DNA from: Idiomarina sp. A28L
GTDB taxonomy: Bacteria > Pseudomonadota > Gammaproteobacteria > Enterobacterales > Alteromonadaceae
DNA length: 64,000 nt
Assembly: GCF_000218785.1 (NCBI RefSeq)
Contig: NZ_AFPO01000007.1
Span: 62,001-126,000, forward strand
Direction: 5' to 3'
In this document: positions 9,772 to 18,934 of the stretch, piece after piece
Layout: every line of letters starts with the position of its first letter
Numbering within the stretch: position 1 is the stretch's first letter
Notes under the pieces: model-generated
The model's database searches: none
Seen by the model: the letters and a program-made list of their open reading frames with translations, nothing else
What the model was told of the DNA's origin: nothing
Program-made: the position numbers and the translations under genes

Positions 9772-10625
9772 GATTTGTCCTTGCTGTTAGTATTGTTTTT
9801 ATCAGTTACTGCCGAGCGAGCATTAGCGCTCGTGAACGGCTGCAATAAAAGTGCGTGCAAACGATTGCGAGTTGACTCACGAAACTCATGGAGCCCCAAC
9901 ACCATACCTGCATGCCCATCTTTTGGATCACCTCGATAGGTATTAAACAACTTATCCCACCAAGGTAGATTAAACCCGAAATTACTATTGGTTTCTTCCT
10001 TATGCCAAGAATGATGAACCCGATGCATATCTGGGGTAACAACAAACCAACGGAGAACTTTATCTACTTTCTGCGGAAGCCGAATATTGCTGTGGTTAAA
10101 CATAGAGGTGCCATTCAGTAGTACTTCAAAAAGTAGCACCGCCACTGCCGGTGCACCAAAGAGAACAACCACAGCCATTTTAATAAGCATAGAAAGCAGC
10201 ATTTCCAAAGGATGAAAACGCACGGCAGTAGTAACATCAACATCTACATCGCTATGATGCATACGGTGCAAGCGCCATAACCACGGCACGTGATGAAACG
10301 TGAGGTGTTGCAACCAAATAGCGAAATCGAGCACTAAAATGGCAGCAATAACATGCAACCAAACTGGTAAGTTAGGAATTAAATAAAACAACCCAAACTG
10401 CGCTTCTGCTGCCCACAGTGCCGCACCAATGGCGGCAGTAGGAAAAACTAACCGCAATGCAATAGAATCAATAATGATAATGCCACTGTTGCTCACCCAG
10501 CGTTCACGGCGCGTGCGCTCACGTTTGCGCTTAGGTGCGAGGCCCTCCCATGAAAGGAACAAGGCTAATAACCCTAAAAAAGCGCTTAAACGCAGCCAAA
10601 CTTCATAAGAAAGCAAGGTTTCCAT
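9768..10625 (-). CDS. Sterol desaturase / fatty acid hydroxylase family membrane protein
   Basis: A 285-residue integral membrane diiron enzyme. It has four to five hydrophobic segments and the histidine clusters of the superfamily: HLTFHH, then HRMHH about ten residues later, and HRVHHSW near residue 220. These would hold a diiron centre for O2-dependent hydroxylation or desaturation of a lipid. The last ~25 residues are polar and probably cytoplasmic. It is the first gene of a two-gene operon with the VTT-flavoenzyme fusion (4 bp overlap), suggesting, as inference, that the flavoprotein could pass electrons to the hydroxylase or act on the same lipid. The specific lipid substrate is not predictable. 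Confidence 0.88.
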   Translation of the reverse strand: METLLSYEVWLRLSAFLGLLALFLSWEGLAPKRKRERTRRERWVSNSGIIIIDSIALRLVFPTAAIGAALWAAEAQFGLFYLIPNLPVWLHVIAAILVLDFAIWLQHLTFHHVPWLWRLHRMHHSDVDVDVTTAVRFHPLEMLLSMLIKMAVVVLFGAPAVAVLLFEVLLNGTSMFNHSNIRLPQKVDKVLRWFVVTPDMHRVHHSWHKEETNSNFGFNLPWWDKLFNTYRGDPKDGHAGMVLGLHEFRESTRNRLHALLLQPFTSANARSAVTDKNNTNSKDKS

Positions 10626-10838
10626 TAAATTCTTTTCCCAGACAATGAACTATCATGATACACAGATACGTAATCTTTTCCTGAACATATTCATTTTGCT
10701 AAAAACTTTTCAAGCAACGGCAGTGTTTAACGCTATGATTAGAGAATACAACATGAATTGCATTTCTTGTTCTAATTTTGCGCATTCGAATAACTCGTTC
10801 TAGATTCAACTAATAACCAAAAATAAGAGGAAAGATTT

Positions 10839-11567
10839 ATGAAGAAATTACTCTGCTGGATTGCCGGCCTTAGCGGCTTTGTAGCGCTGTTTATGCTATT
10901 TATATCTGGCCCACTATATCGCTTTGAAATTCTTGGCCTTGGCAATGCGTTTTTATTAATGCGCTGGGCCGCCTATGTAGGCATAGCTGCAATAGTTTTA
11001 GTGTTGTTAGCACTCATTATTTTACGCCCTAGTTCGAACAAGCATCGTGTTGTATTGGGCATTTCTTTGATTCTTGGCTTTATCTCCTTTTACATGCCCT
11101 ACAGCCAACTTCAAACAGCGCGCAGCGTTCCAGCCATTCACGATATCACCACCGATACCGTTAATCCGCCTGCATTCGTTGCTGTTGCGCCATTGCGTGC
11201 CGATGCACCAAACCCTGTAGAGTATTCAGGCCCTGAAGTGGCGCGCCAGCAATTAGAAGCTTACCCTGATTTGCAAACTATGCGCTTCAATGAAGAACCT
11301 GCCGATGTATTTGCAGCGGCTCTAGCAGTGGTGCAAAGCCGTGGTTGGGATCTAGTAGCCGCAGCAGCTAATGATGGCCGCATTGAAGCAACCGTTACCA
11401 CCACATGGTTCGGCTTTAAAGATGATGTGGTAATTCGTATTCAAAGCGATGGCGGTGAAACATTACTCGATATGCGCAGTAAATCACGTTTGGGTGGAAG
11501 CGATGTAGGCGCTAACGCAGCTCGCATACGCGGCTTCCGTGATGACCTGCAAAATCGCTTACGTTAA
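10839..11567 (+). CDS. DUF1499 family membrane protein
   Basis: A 242-residue protein with three hydrophobic helices in the first ~90 residues and a DUF1499-type globular domain in the C-terminal half. Recognisable stretches are VVQSRGWDLVAA, ATVTTTWFGFKDDVVIRI and DMRSKSRLGGSDVGANAARI, which is the conserved end of this family. The start ATG follows AAGAGGAAAG. The function of DUF1499 proteins is not established. The gene stands alone, is flanked upstream by a 213-bp AT-rich gap, and ends at a strong hairpin shared with the convergent regA-like gene. Confidence 0.82.
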   Translation: MKKLLCWIAGLSGFVALFMLFISGPLYRFEILGLGNAFLLMRWAAYVGIAAIVLVLLALIILRPSSNKHRVVLGISLILGFISFYMPYSQLQTARSVPAIHDITTDTVNPPAFVAVAPLRADAPNPVEYSGPEVARQQLEAYPDLQTMRFNEEPADVFAAALAVVQSRGWDLVAAAANDGRIEATVTTTWFGFKDDVVIRIQSDGGETLLDMRSKSRLGGSDVGANAARIRGFRDDLQNRLR

Positions 11568-11587
11568 TTTAAATTAAGTTTTTAATT

Positions 11588-11619
11588 AAGTGTGAGCAGG
11601 AATACCTGCTCACACTTTT
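11588..11619. terminator. Bidirectional Rho-independent terminator
   Basis: A perfect 13-bp stem (AAGTGTGAGCAGG / CCTGCTCACACTT) with loop AATA, followed by T residues on the plus strand and preceded by A residues that become a U tract on the minus strand. It sits between the convergent DUF1499 and regA-like genes and probably ends both transcripts. Confidence 0.85.
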
Positions 11620-12132
11620 CTAATTGCGGCGTTTTTGCAACCGGCGCTGCAAAGTTCTGCGGTGCATTTTTAGTGCCCTTGCCGTGGCAGAAATATTGCC
11701 CTCATGCTCTTGCAGGGCGCGCTGAATCATTTCCCATTCCAAGGTATCTACACCAACCGGCTCACTGCTAAGCTCTGGTGCTTCTTCATCGCCGGCAATA
11801 GCTTTTAATAATTGATTCATCTCTATTGGTTTCGTAAGGTAATCAACCGCACCGTGCTTGATAGCATGTACCGTAGTTGCAATGCTTGCATAGCCAGTAA
11901 GAATTATAATTCGAGCCCGAGGCCACTTTTCTTGTAGTGCCTCTAAATGCTTCAAACCAGATTCGCCCTGTAGATTCAAATCAAGGAGAATTACTGCAAA
12001 ATCTTCACTGCCATAATTAGCGAACGCTTCTTCTGGTGAAGCACAGTGCACCGCTTGCCAATCGTGGTGGCTCAACCTTCTCACCATAACGCGAGCGAAC
12101 GGCTCATCGTCGTCTATCATCAGTAGCTGCAT
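11620..12132 (-). CDS. RegA/PrrA/ActR-type redox response regulator
   Basis: A 170-residue regulator with an N-terminal receiver domain and a short Fis-like helix-turn-helix. The acidic pocket (IDDDE near residues 6-10), phospho-acceptor D51 in ILLDLNLQG, and switch Lys in YLTKP are all present. The C-terminus (EGNISATARALKMHRRTLQRRL) matches the RegA/PrrA DNA-binding helices. In characterised bacteria this family controls respiration and redox-balance genes in response to oxygen or the quinone pool. It directly follows the sensor kinase gene, with 1 bp between stop and start, so the two form a classical pair. Targets in this organism are not visible. Confidence 0.92.
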   Translation of the reverse strand: MQLLMIDDDEPFARVMVRRLSHHDWQAVHCASPEEAFANYGSEDFAVILLDLNLQGESGLKHLEALQEKWPRARIIILTGYASIATTVHAIKHGAVDYLTKPIEMNQLLKAIAGDEEAPELSSEPVGVDTLEWEMIQRALQEHEGNISATARALKMHRRTLQRRLQKRRN

Positions 12133-12133
12133 A

Positions 12134-13354
12134 TCAATGCTTCCGCTCTAGATATAATGGAATGCGAACTTCTTGAACTACTAAATTTTTGCGTGGCAAA
12201 CTTACCGCTAAAGAGCCAGCGAAGCGCTCTAGCGTTGCATTACTGAGCAGCATACCAATACCAAACCCGTTCTCACTAGGGGTACGTTTGGTACCAAGGC
12301 TTTCAAGCCTTTCTTCTGTCATGGATTGATTGGGATTTTCTATCCGCAATAACCAATGCGTTTCGTTGTGTTGCGAAAAAATACTTACTTTACCCGAGCC
12401 AATTTTTTCAACTTCACGAGCGGCATTACGAATTAAATTTAATAATGCCGGCAATAACGCATGATCAGCTCGAATAGAGGCGCCACTATCGCATTCACAA
12501 GTAAACTCTATTGCCGCGGAAGCATGCGCAATAGTAAGTTGTTCTTTTAGCTCATTAAGCACCTTATCAACCAGAAAAACCTGCATTTCGCTATCGTCTA
12601 AAGAATGGGTTACTCGGCGCAAATCATTCAGTAATTGAGTAACTCTGGAAAGTGGCTCTGCCATTTCTGCTAACACTGGGTGTTGCGGAAACTCTTCCCT
12701 AAGTTCTTCATGTAACAGGCTTATCGTAGCCAAAGGTGTGGCAAGCTCATGCGTATATTGCGCCGAAGCTGTAGCAACCGCCAAAATTTGCTCTTGCCGC
12801 AACTGCTCTTCCCGCATCTTCTGCAATTTTATTTGGCTGTTTTCTAACCGTTTTCGCACGATTCGAATCATGCTAGCTAACAGCGTTGCCGCCACAAAGA
12901 AAGTGAACGACATAGCTGCATAATGATCAGCTAGCGCACTATTAGCGTGGCTACTGTTTTGCATATTCCAAAAAAATAGCCCCTGAGCAATAAATGTGGT
13001 TAATAAAATAACCCAAGCTCTAGGAGCCGAAAGCATTAAAAATGCAATCGCGATAGGCAGAAGTAAAAAGGAATTCGCTGGGTTCATGGCACCGCCTGAA
13101 AGTGCTAACGCGCAAACCCACACAATAACCATGATAAATATTTGCGCAAACGCGAGAATCTCTGATTTACGCCCTCGCAGAAGCCATGTGATAGCCCCCA
13201 CAACTGCACTTAACAACCCCAAAGCTAGCCAAATCAAAAGCAACGTAAACTCTTGCTGCGGTATTTGCATCAGCGCCATTACGATAAAAATAATCGCCGA
13301 GGCGCTATACAGAACGCGAATAAGCCATGATGTAGAAGCAACCACTCGTTGCAT
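12134..13354 (-). CDS. RegB/PrrB/ActS-type redox sensor histidine kinase
   Basis: A 406-residue membrane kinase. Six hydrophobic helices span residues 10-165. The quinone-site heptapeptide known from RegB (GGxxNPF) appears as GGAMNPA at 87-93. The H-box is YTHELATPLATI with phospho-acceptor H202; the N-box (LLNLIRNAAREVEK) and a GFGIGM glycine motif complete the ATPase domain. No cysteine occurs in the region just after the H-box, where RegB has its redox-active Cys265, so sensing may rely on quinone rather than on disulfide formation (inference). It pairs with the adjacent response regulator. Confidence 0.9.
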   Translation of the reverse strand: MQRVVASTSWLIRVLYSASAIIFIVMALMQIPQQEFTLLLIWLALGLLSAVVGAITWLLRGRKSEILAFAQIFIMVIVWVCALALSGGAMNPANSFLLLPIAIAFLMLSAPRAWVILLTTFIAQGLFFWNMQNSSHANSALADHYAAMSFTFFVAATLLASMIRIVRKRLENSQIKLQKMREEQLRQEQILAVATASAQYTHELATPLATISLLHEELREEFPQHPVLAEMAEPLSRVTQLLNDLRRVTHSLDDSEMQVFLVDKVLNELKEQLTIAHASAAIEFTCECDSGASIRADHALLPALLNLIRNAAREVEKIGSGKVSIFSQHNETHWLLRIENPNQSMTEERLESLGTKRTPSENGFGIGMLLSNATLERFAGSLAVSLPRKNLVVQEVRIPLYLERKH

Positions 13355-13606
13355 AATGAACCTTTAATGTTAGTTGCTTGGCTAATTAAATTGGTTAGTA
13401 ACATTGGTGCAGATATGGCCACCGGCCATGGTCCACTCGATGAAACTATTCATATTATGATGTTCATTTTAAATTACAGCGAGTTTGCCCCAGATTCAAC
13501 TAATCACTTCAACGCGGGTGTTGAATATTGCCCCACAAATGCAGATGAACTGAAGTATTTTTAAGCGTAAGATGGTTGAAAAATATTAAATTGGAAATAA
13601 GTATTT

Positions 13607-14428
13607 ATGAATAACAACAACCCACAAAAACGCATTTTCATTACTGGCGGCGCCAGCGGCTTCGGTTTGGCCATTGCTCGTTTTTACGCGAAGCAAGGCT
13701 GGCGTGTGGCGATCGGTGATATCTCCGATGAGCACGCAAAAACTGCGGTTGCCGAGTTAGAGCAGCATGCAGCCGAAGTTCGATATTTCCACTGCGATGT
13801 TACCCGCGACGAAGATTTGCAAAGCGTTGCTGATACCCTAGCAGAAGCTTGGAAAGGTGTTGATGTGGTTGTGAACAATGCCGGCGTGGCTCAAGTAGGA
13901 GCCATTGATGATGTAAGCATGGCAGATTGGGAATGGATAACACAAATTAATATGCTTGGCGTAGTGCGTGGCTGCCGGGCGTTTACACCTATGCTTAAAA
14001 AACAGCGCCAAGGCCATATCGTTAACGTGGCTTCCATGGCGGGCTTACTTGATTTACCAAATATGGCTGCCTATAACAGCACCAAAGCGGCCGTAGTGTC
14101 TATATCTGAAACCTTAGAGAATGAGCTCGCACCGTTCAATATTGGTGTTACCTTGGTATGCCCTTCTTTTTTCCGAACGAACCTCGGTAACAGTATGCGA
14201 AGCACCGTGCCTGGAATGAGAAAAACACTCGATAAGCTCATGAGCAAAAGCGATCTCACCGCCGATGATATTGCTACACAGGTAGCGGCTGCCGTTTCAC
14301 AACGGAAATTCTATGTACTACCGCACGCATTAGCTCGCCGTACTTGGCGCTTAAAACGTTGGTTACCACGCAGCCTTTACGCGAAGATGATTCAGAAGCA
14401 ATCTGCAAAATTTGGAGGCCGCAAGTGA
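13607..14428 (+). CDS. Short-chain dehydrogenase/reductase
   Basis: A 273-residue SDR enzyme. The cofactor motif TGGASGFG is at 13-20, NNAG at 90-93, and the catalytic triad is S143, Y156 and K160 (YNSTK). D38 at the end of the second strand favours NAD(H) over NADP(H). A basic ~40-residue C-terminal tail (RRTWRLKRW onward) may bind membranes. It is the first gene of an alcohol/aldehyde oxidation cluster and overlaps the ALDH gene by 3 bp. The substrate is probably a hydrophobic alcohol or ketone, inferred from the neighbours. Confidence 0.9.
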   Translation: MNNNNPQKRIFITGGASGFGLAIARFYAKQGWRVAIGDISDEHAKTAVAELEQHAAEVRYFHCDVTRDEDLQSVADTLAEAWKGVDVVVNNAGVAQVGAIDDVSMADWEWITQINMLGVVRGCRAFTPMLKKQRQGHIVNVASMAGLLDLPNMAAYNSTKAAVVSISETLENELAPFNIGVTLVCPSFFRTNLGNSMRSTVPGMRKTLDKLMSKSDLTADDIATQVAAAVSQRKFYVLPHALARRTWRLKRWLPRSLYAKMIQKQSAKFGGRK

Positions 14429-15837
14429 GCGAAAACAAAGAAATGCAGCGTTTATTTTCCGCTCAAAAAACACATTTCAACAACACCCCTTATTGGCCCG
14501 CTGCCGAGCGAATCGATCGCCTGAACAAGTTAAAAGCTGCGCTGTTAAATCAGCAAGAATTACTGATTAACGCTATTAATGAAGATTTTGGCCGCCGTTC
14601 TGCCGATGAAACCCGATTAGCCGAGTTGTTACCTTCCGTTGAGGGTATCAATTACGTGAACAAACGAATTCGTAGATGGATGCGCCCTTCTCGCCGCAAG
14701 GTAGGTTTGGCCTTTCAGCCGGCATCAGCGCGAGTAGAATATCAACCGCTTGGTGTTGTTGGCATGATTGTGCCTTGGAACTACCCACTCTATTTAGCAA
14801 TGGGGCCGTTAACCGCAGCCATCGCTGCTGGCAACCGCGCAATGATTAAAATGAGTGAGTTTACCCCTGCCACAGCGGCGGCTTTCCGCACCTTACTTGC
14901 GGAAGTATTTCCCCCTGAAGAAGTATGTGTAATAACAGGCGAAGCCGAAGTTGCAGCAGAGTTTTCTCGTTTATCGTTCGATCATATGCTTTTTACCGGC
15001 GGAACCAATATTGGCCGCCATGTAATGAAAGCGGCTGCTGAAAATTTAACCCCAGTAACCTTAGAATTGGGTGGGAAATCACCGGCTATTATTGGCAAAG
15101 CCGATACCGATATAGCTTCGGCGGCTGAACGTATTGCTTTTGGTAAAGCGCTTAATGCAGGGCAAACCTGCGTTGCACCCGATTATGTTTTATGCCCAGA
15201 AGAACAGCTCAGCACGGTAGTTGCCGAACTCACTCATGCATTCACAAGCATGTATCCAAGCTTTAAAGATAATACCGATTACAGCTGGATTATTAACGCT
15301 AAACAGTTCGACCGCCTGCATGATGTATTACAAGATGCCATTACCCGTGGCGCCAACGTAACGCCAATTAATCCGCAAAACGAATCGTTCTCTGGAACTC
15401 GCATTATCCCGCCTACTTTAATTACCGGCGCTACTATGGAAATGAAGGTGTTACAGAGCGAAATTTTCGGCCCGGTACTACCCATTATTACCTACCGTGA
15501 ATTTAGTGAAGCACTGGAATACGTGCGTAAAGGCGATCGGCCACTTGCGTTATATTACTTTGGTGATGATCGTGCTGAGCGCGATCTCGTATTAAAAACA
15601 ACTCACTCCGGTGGTGTTTGCATTAATGATACCGTATTTCATGTTGCTCAAGATGATCTGCCTTTCGGTGGTGTTGGCCCTTCAGGGATGGGGCATTACC
15701 ATGGCCACGAAGGTTTCCTTACTTTCAGTAAGGCGCGGGCGGTATTGCAAAAAGGCAAATTGAACAGCGCTAAATTAATTTACCCTCCATATGGTGGGAA
15801 ATTGCTAAACACGATTTATAAGCTGTTCATTCGCTAA
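14425..15837 (+). CDS. Aldehyde dehydrogenase (coniferyl-aldehyde-dehydrogenase-like)
   Basis: A 470-residue NAD(P)-dependent aldehyde dehydrogenase of the membrane-associated or coniferyl aldehyde type. I place the start at GTG 14425, with GGAGG 6 nt upstream and overlap with the SDR stop, rather than at an upstream ATG inside the SDR gene. Catalytic residues are E214 (LELGGKSP) and C249 (NAGQTCVAPDY); the substrate-binding VPWNYP segment and the EIFGPVLP motif are present. The C-terminus is hydrophobic and basic, as in fatty aldehyde dehydrogenases. It would oxidise the aldehyde made by the SDR or GMC enzyme in this operon to the acid. Confidence 0.92.
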   Translation: MSENKEMQRLFSAQKTHFNNTPYWPAAERIDRLNKLKAALLNQQELLINAINEDFGRRSADETRLAELLPSVEGINYVNKRIRRWMRPSRRKVGLAFQPASARVEYQPLGVVGMIVPWNYPLYLAMGPLTAAIAAGNRAMIKMSEFTPATAAAFRTLLAEVFPPEEVCVITGEAEVAAEFSRLSFDHMLFTGGTNIGRHVMKAAAENLTPVTLELGGKSPAIIGKADTDIASAAERIAFGKALNAGQTCVAPDYVLCPEEQLSTVVAELTHAFTSMYPSFKDNTDYSWIINAKQFDRLHDVLQDAITRGANVTPINPQNESFSGTRIIPPTLITGATMEMKVLQSEIFGPVLPIITYREFSEALEYVRKGDRPLALYYFGDDRAERDLVLKTTHSGGVCINDTVFHVAQDDLPFGGVGPSGMGHYHGHEGFLTFSKARAVLQKGKLNSAKLIYPPYGGKLLNTIYKLFIR

Positions 15838-15875
15838 CGCTTTTGTTGGTAAACAGTGATTGAAGAAGGTTAACG

Positions 15876-16508
15876 TTGCCCATGCCCAAACATAATATTG
15901 ATGGAAACCACATTGATAAAAGCCGCCGCGGTTTCTTGAAGCTCAGCGGCCGTAGTGCTTTTGCGCTCGCCGCGGTAGGCACTGTGGCAAGTGTTGTGGG
16001 CTACACAGGTTTCCGTTGGCAACAGCGCAGTAATGCTGAATCAGCCAATAGTTTCGCCGTGCTTCGGCCACAAGATCTAATGTTATTTAGTGCATTGCTA
16101 CCGGTAGTGCTCGGGCCTAACCCAACTTTTCGTAAAGGCTTTGATGAGGTTCAGGGTAAATCGAGCTCTGCGGTAGTAGAAAACACCTTGCTGCAACTCG
16201 ATAGTATGTTGGCGCACAGCAGCCCCGCCATGCAAAAGCAAATTCGAGATTTGGTTGATCTCCTTACCTTCTCTGCTACTCAAGGCTTGGTTTCTGGATA
16301 TTGGGGCACTTGGCAGAATGCCAACCAAGCTGATATCGAAACCTTTCTAAAGCGCTGGCGGAACAGTAAAACTCAATTATTTCGCTTTGGCTATCAAGGC
16401 ATTTGCCAGCTTTGCCAAATGGCTTGGTATGGCCGCCCAGAATCATGGGCAGATATTGGCTATCCAGGCATACCTGCTTATTTGCGAGGTTCTCATGCCC
16501 GTTCCTGA
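15876..16508 (+). CDS. Tat-signal small subunit paired with GMC oxidoreductase
   Basis: A 210-residue protein with a twin-arginine signal (SRRGFLK at 16-22 followed by a hydrophobic helix). The rest resembles the gluconate 2-dehydrogenase subunit 3-like partners of FAD-dependent GMC dehydrogenases. The TTG at 15876 has a GAAGG site 6 nt upstream; the ATG at 15882 is an alternative. It overlaps the GMC gene by 14 bp, indicating tight coupling. The catalytic partner has no signal peptide, so this subunit probably carries the folded complex through the Tat system, as known for sugar dehydrogenases of this class (inference by family analogy). Confidence 0.75.
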   Translation: MPMPKHNIDGNHIDKSRRGFLKLSGRSAFALAAVGTVASVVGYTGFRWQQRSNAESANSFAVLRPQDLMLFSALLPVVLGPNPTFRKGFDEVQGKSSSAVVENTLLQLDSMLAHSSPAMQKQIRDLVDLLTFSATQGLVSGYWGTWQNANQADIETFLKRWRNSKTQLFRFGYQGICQLCQMAWYGRPESWADIGYPGIPAYLRGSHARS

Positions 16509-18105
16509 TATGTTTCGTGAAGGCATGCAACGCGGTTGGTTGGTTGTTGATGGTAGCCAGCCGCTACCGCATCTTCCCAGTGCTGATGTAGTTATTATTG
16601 GTTCTGGTGCCGGCGGCGCAACCGCGGCGGAAATACTCAGTGAGGCTGGCTTACAGGTTTACATTCTAGAGGAAGGCTCGTTAAAAACGTCCACCGATTT
16701 TCATAACGATGAGCTGAAAGCATACGCTGAAATGTATCAAGAAGGTGCACTGCGCACTTCGGCCGATGGTGGTGTTGCCATATTACAGGGCCGCACTGTG
16801 GGCGGCACCACCACGGTAAATTGGACAAGCAGCTTTCGCACACCGAGCTCCACCCTGGCGCAATGGCGTTCACAATGGGGTATTGATTACGCAACCGATT
16901 CGGCAATGGAACCTTGGTTTGCCCGAATGGAACAACGGCTAAACGTTAGCCGCTGGCAAATGGCGCCAAATGCAAATAATGATGTAATTCGGAAGGGTTG
17001 TGAAGCATTGGGTTGGGGCTGGGATATCATTCCACGCAACGTAAAAGGCTGTTGGAACTTAGGTTATTGCGGCACCGGCTGCCCAGTAAACGCGAAACAA
17101 TCTATGTTAGTAACCAGCCTTCCGGCCGCGTTAGAAAAAGGTGCGGTATTAATCCATAGCTTGCGAGCAGTAAAGCTTGATCACCACAAGGGCGAAGTGC
17201 TCGGCGTGCAATGCCAAGGTATGAATGGCACCCTAACCTCAGCTAATGGCCCGAAAGTAACCTTACATGCCCCCCGCTTTATTCTTGCTGGCGGCGCCAT
17301 AAATAACCCTGGCTTACTGTTGCGCTCAAAAGCACCAGACCCACACAAGCAACTTGGTAAACGCACCTTTTTGCACCCCGTTTGTATGACACTAGCAACT
17401 TTTAATACGCCTATTGATGGCTTTTACGGAGCACCACAATCGGTGTATTCCGATCATTTCAACGAAGTACCCGCCGAGAGCCAACGCATGGGCTTTAAGC
17501 TTGAAGTACCGCCTATGCAACCTAGCATAGTAGCGGCCCTAATGGGAGGCTTTGGCGAGCAGCATTATAATCGTATTCAGGATCTATCGAAGAGCAACCT
17601 TATGTTGGCGTTAATGCGCGATGGCTTTTTTGCCGATGACCCCGGTGGTAGTGTAAGATTGCGCAGTAATGGCGATGCAGTGCTTGATTATCCGTTAAAT
17701 GAGCGCCTTTGGAATACAGTAGCCGAAGCTTATGTAAGAATGGCAGAAATTCAGTTTGCTGCAGGCGCTAAAGAAGTAACGCCTTTGCATATAAATGGCT
17801 TGGCAACAGGCTCAATAGAAACCTTCAAAGCGCAAACCTACAAGCAAAAAAACGAGCAAGGCTTTACCGGCAGCTTGCGCTATGAACCGATATCAGTTCG
17901 CCTTTCTAGCGCCCATGTAATGGGCGGTTGTGCGATGGGTGCCGATGAACGTAGAAGTGTTGTGAACACTGATGGCCGGCACCACCAATTGCAAAATTTA
18001 ATCGTGATGGACGGCTCTTTGTTTCCCACCAGTGTTGGTGCGAACCCACAATTAAGCATTTATGCATTGGCGGCACGTTTAGCTACCGAATTTATTAAGA
18101 AATAA
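16495..18105 (+). CDS. GMC-family FAD oxidoreductase (fatty-alcohol-oxidase-like)
   Basis: A 536-residue flavoprotein. The start at 16495 has GAGG 5 nt upstream; an upstream in-frame ATG would lie deep inside the partner gene. The FAD motif GSGAGG is at 36-41. A cysteine motif YCGTGCPVNAKQ, typical of long-chain alcohol oxidases and related GMC dehydrogenases, is near residue 200. The catalytic His is in SSAHVMGGCAMG, and the C-terminal FAD strand reads DGSLFPTSVGANPQ. It probably oxidises an alcohol to an aldehyde that the ALDH then uses. The electron acceptor is unknown; no cytochrome subunit lies next to it. Confidence 0.88.
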   Translation: MPVPDMFREGMQRGWLVVDGSQPLPHLPSADVVIIGSGAGGATAAEILSEAGLQVYILEEGSLKTSTDFHNDELKAYAEMYQEGALRTSADGGVAILQGRTVGGTTTVNWTSSFRTPSSTLAQWRSQWGIDYATDSAMEPWFARMEQRLNVSRWQMAPNANNDVIRKGCEALGWGWDIIPRNVKGCWNLGYCGTGCPVNAKQSMLVTSLPAALEKGAVLIHSLRAVKLDHHKGEVLGVQCQGMNGTLTSANGPKVTLHAPRFILAGGAINNPGLLLRSKAPDPHKQLGKRTFLHPVCMTLATFNTPIDGFYGAPQSVYSDHFNEVPAESQRMGFKLEVPPMQPSIVAALMGGFGEQHYNRIQDLSKSNLMLALMRDGFFADDPGGSVRLRSNGDAVLDYPLNERLWNTVAEAYVRMAEIQFAAGAKEVTPLHINGLATGSIETFKAQTYKQKNEQGFTGSLRYEPISVRLSSAHVMGGCAMGADERRSVVNTDGRHHQLQNLIVMDGSLFPTSVGANPQLSIYALAARLATEFIKK

Positions 18106-18112
18106 GGTTCAT

Positions 18113-18847
18113 ATGGCAATTGAGATAAAGCCTCAGGAAAGTATTTTGTTGCCGGGTTTACGTAAAGCCACGGAAGCAGCACATCAGCAAATTGAGCGCC
18201 AGCCCAATATGGTAAGGCTTATGGCGAGTGATTTAAAATTACACGAGTACATCACAGTATTGTTGGGCTTCACCCTTTTTTTTCAAAAAATAGAGCCTCA
18301 GATCATAGATCAATTTGAGATTTATTCTGCGAATAATGCCGGTAATAATTTAAGTTATACTTACACACCAAGGCTGCCATTATTAGCCGAAGATATCAAA
18401 GCAATGCAAAATAAAATAATGGATAGCAGTGATGCTGCAGATATTTTATTTCTGCAACAAGGTTTATCGAAAAACGCTGGGCAGCAGGAGCCACAACCAT
18501 CGGAGTTGGAAAATATTACTTGGCCTAATATTTCCAACCATTTGGAACTATTAGCCGTTCTTTACGTATTAGAAGGTTCAAGCCAAGGCGGAAAGATTCT
18601 TGCTCCCCGAATCAACCGAACTTTGTCGCTAAACGAAGCCGGATGTAAATATTTCAATTTATGGATAAAACCCTCAAATAGTTGGATACAATGGCAAGAG
18701 TGGTGTAAACAAATAGAAGCGCAAGAATCGAGCAAATTTCTAGCGTTAAATGCACCTAAGATTTACCACACAGCGAAACAAACTTTCACGGCTATATCGA
18801 ATTGCATGGATAAAGTTGGGGCACAATTGTTAAGCCCCCATAGTTGA
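18113..18847 (+). CDS. bphO: Bacterial heme oxygenase (BphO-like)
   Basis: A 244-residue heme oxygenase. The proximal heme ligand is H24 in LRKATEAAHQQIE, and the distal-helix glycine motif is seen in YVLEGSSQGGKIL. These enzymes open heme to biliverdin, releasing iron and CO. The next gene encodes a bacteriophytochrome that needs biliverdin, so the product very likely supplies its chromophore. The gene starts 7 bp after the GMC gene, so it may be read from the same transcript, although the functional partner is downstream. Between it and the phytochrome gene lie 87 bp containing two copies of AGTTAATGCCT. Confidence 0.85.
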   Translation: MAIEIKPQESILLPGLRKATEAAHQQIERQPNMVRLMASDLKLHEYITVLLGFTLFFQKIEPQIIDQFEIYSANNAGNNLSYTYTPRLPLLAEDIKAMQNKIMDSSDAADILFLQQGLSKNAGQQEPQPSELENITWPNISNHLELLAVLYVLEGSSQGGKILAPRINRTLSLNEAGCKYFNLWIKPSNSWIQWQEWCKQIEAQESSKFLALNAPKIYHTAKQTFTAISNCMDKVGAQLLSPHS

Positions 18848-18934
18848 AGCGCCAAGTGATGAACTTCTTGGGTTAATTTCTCAAGTTAATGCCTCGAGTT
18901 AATGCCTTAAGTGATCGTTAAGAAGGAAGAATAA

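Noticed and set aside
13349-13564. 71-codon rightward frame between the RegB-like and SDR genes
   Set aside because: It starts inside the opposite gene, has no ribosome site or family resemblance, and the 252-bp interval is better read as a divergent promoter region.
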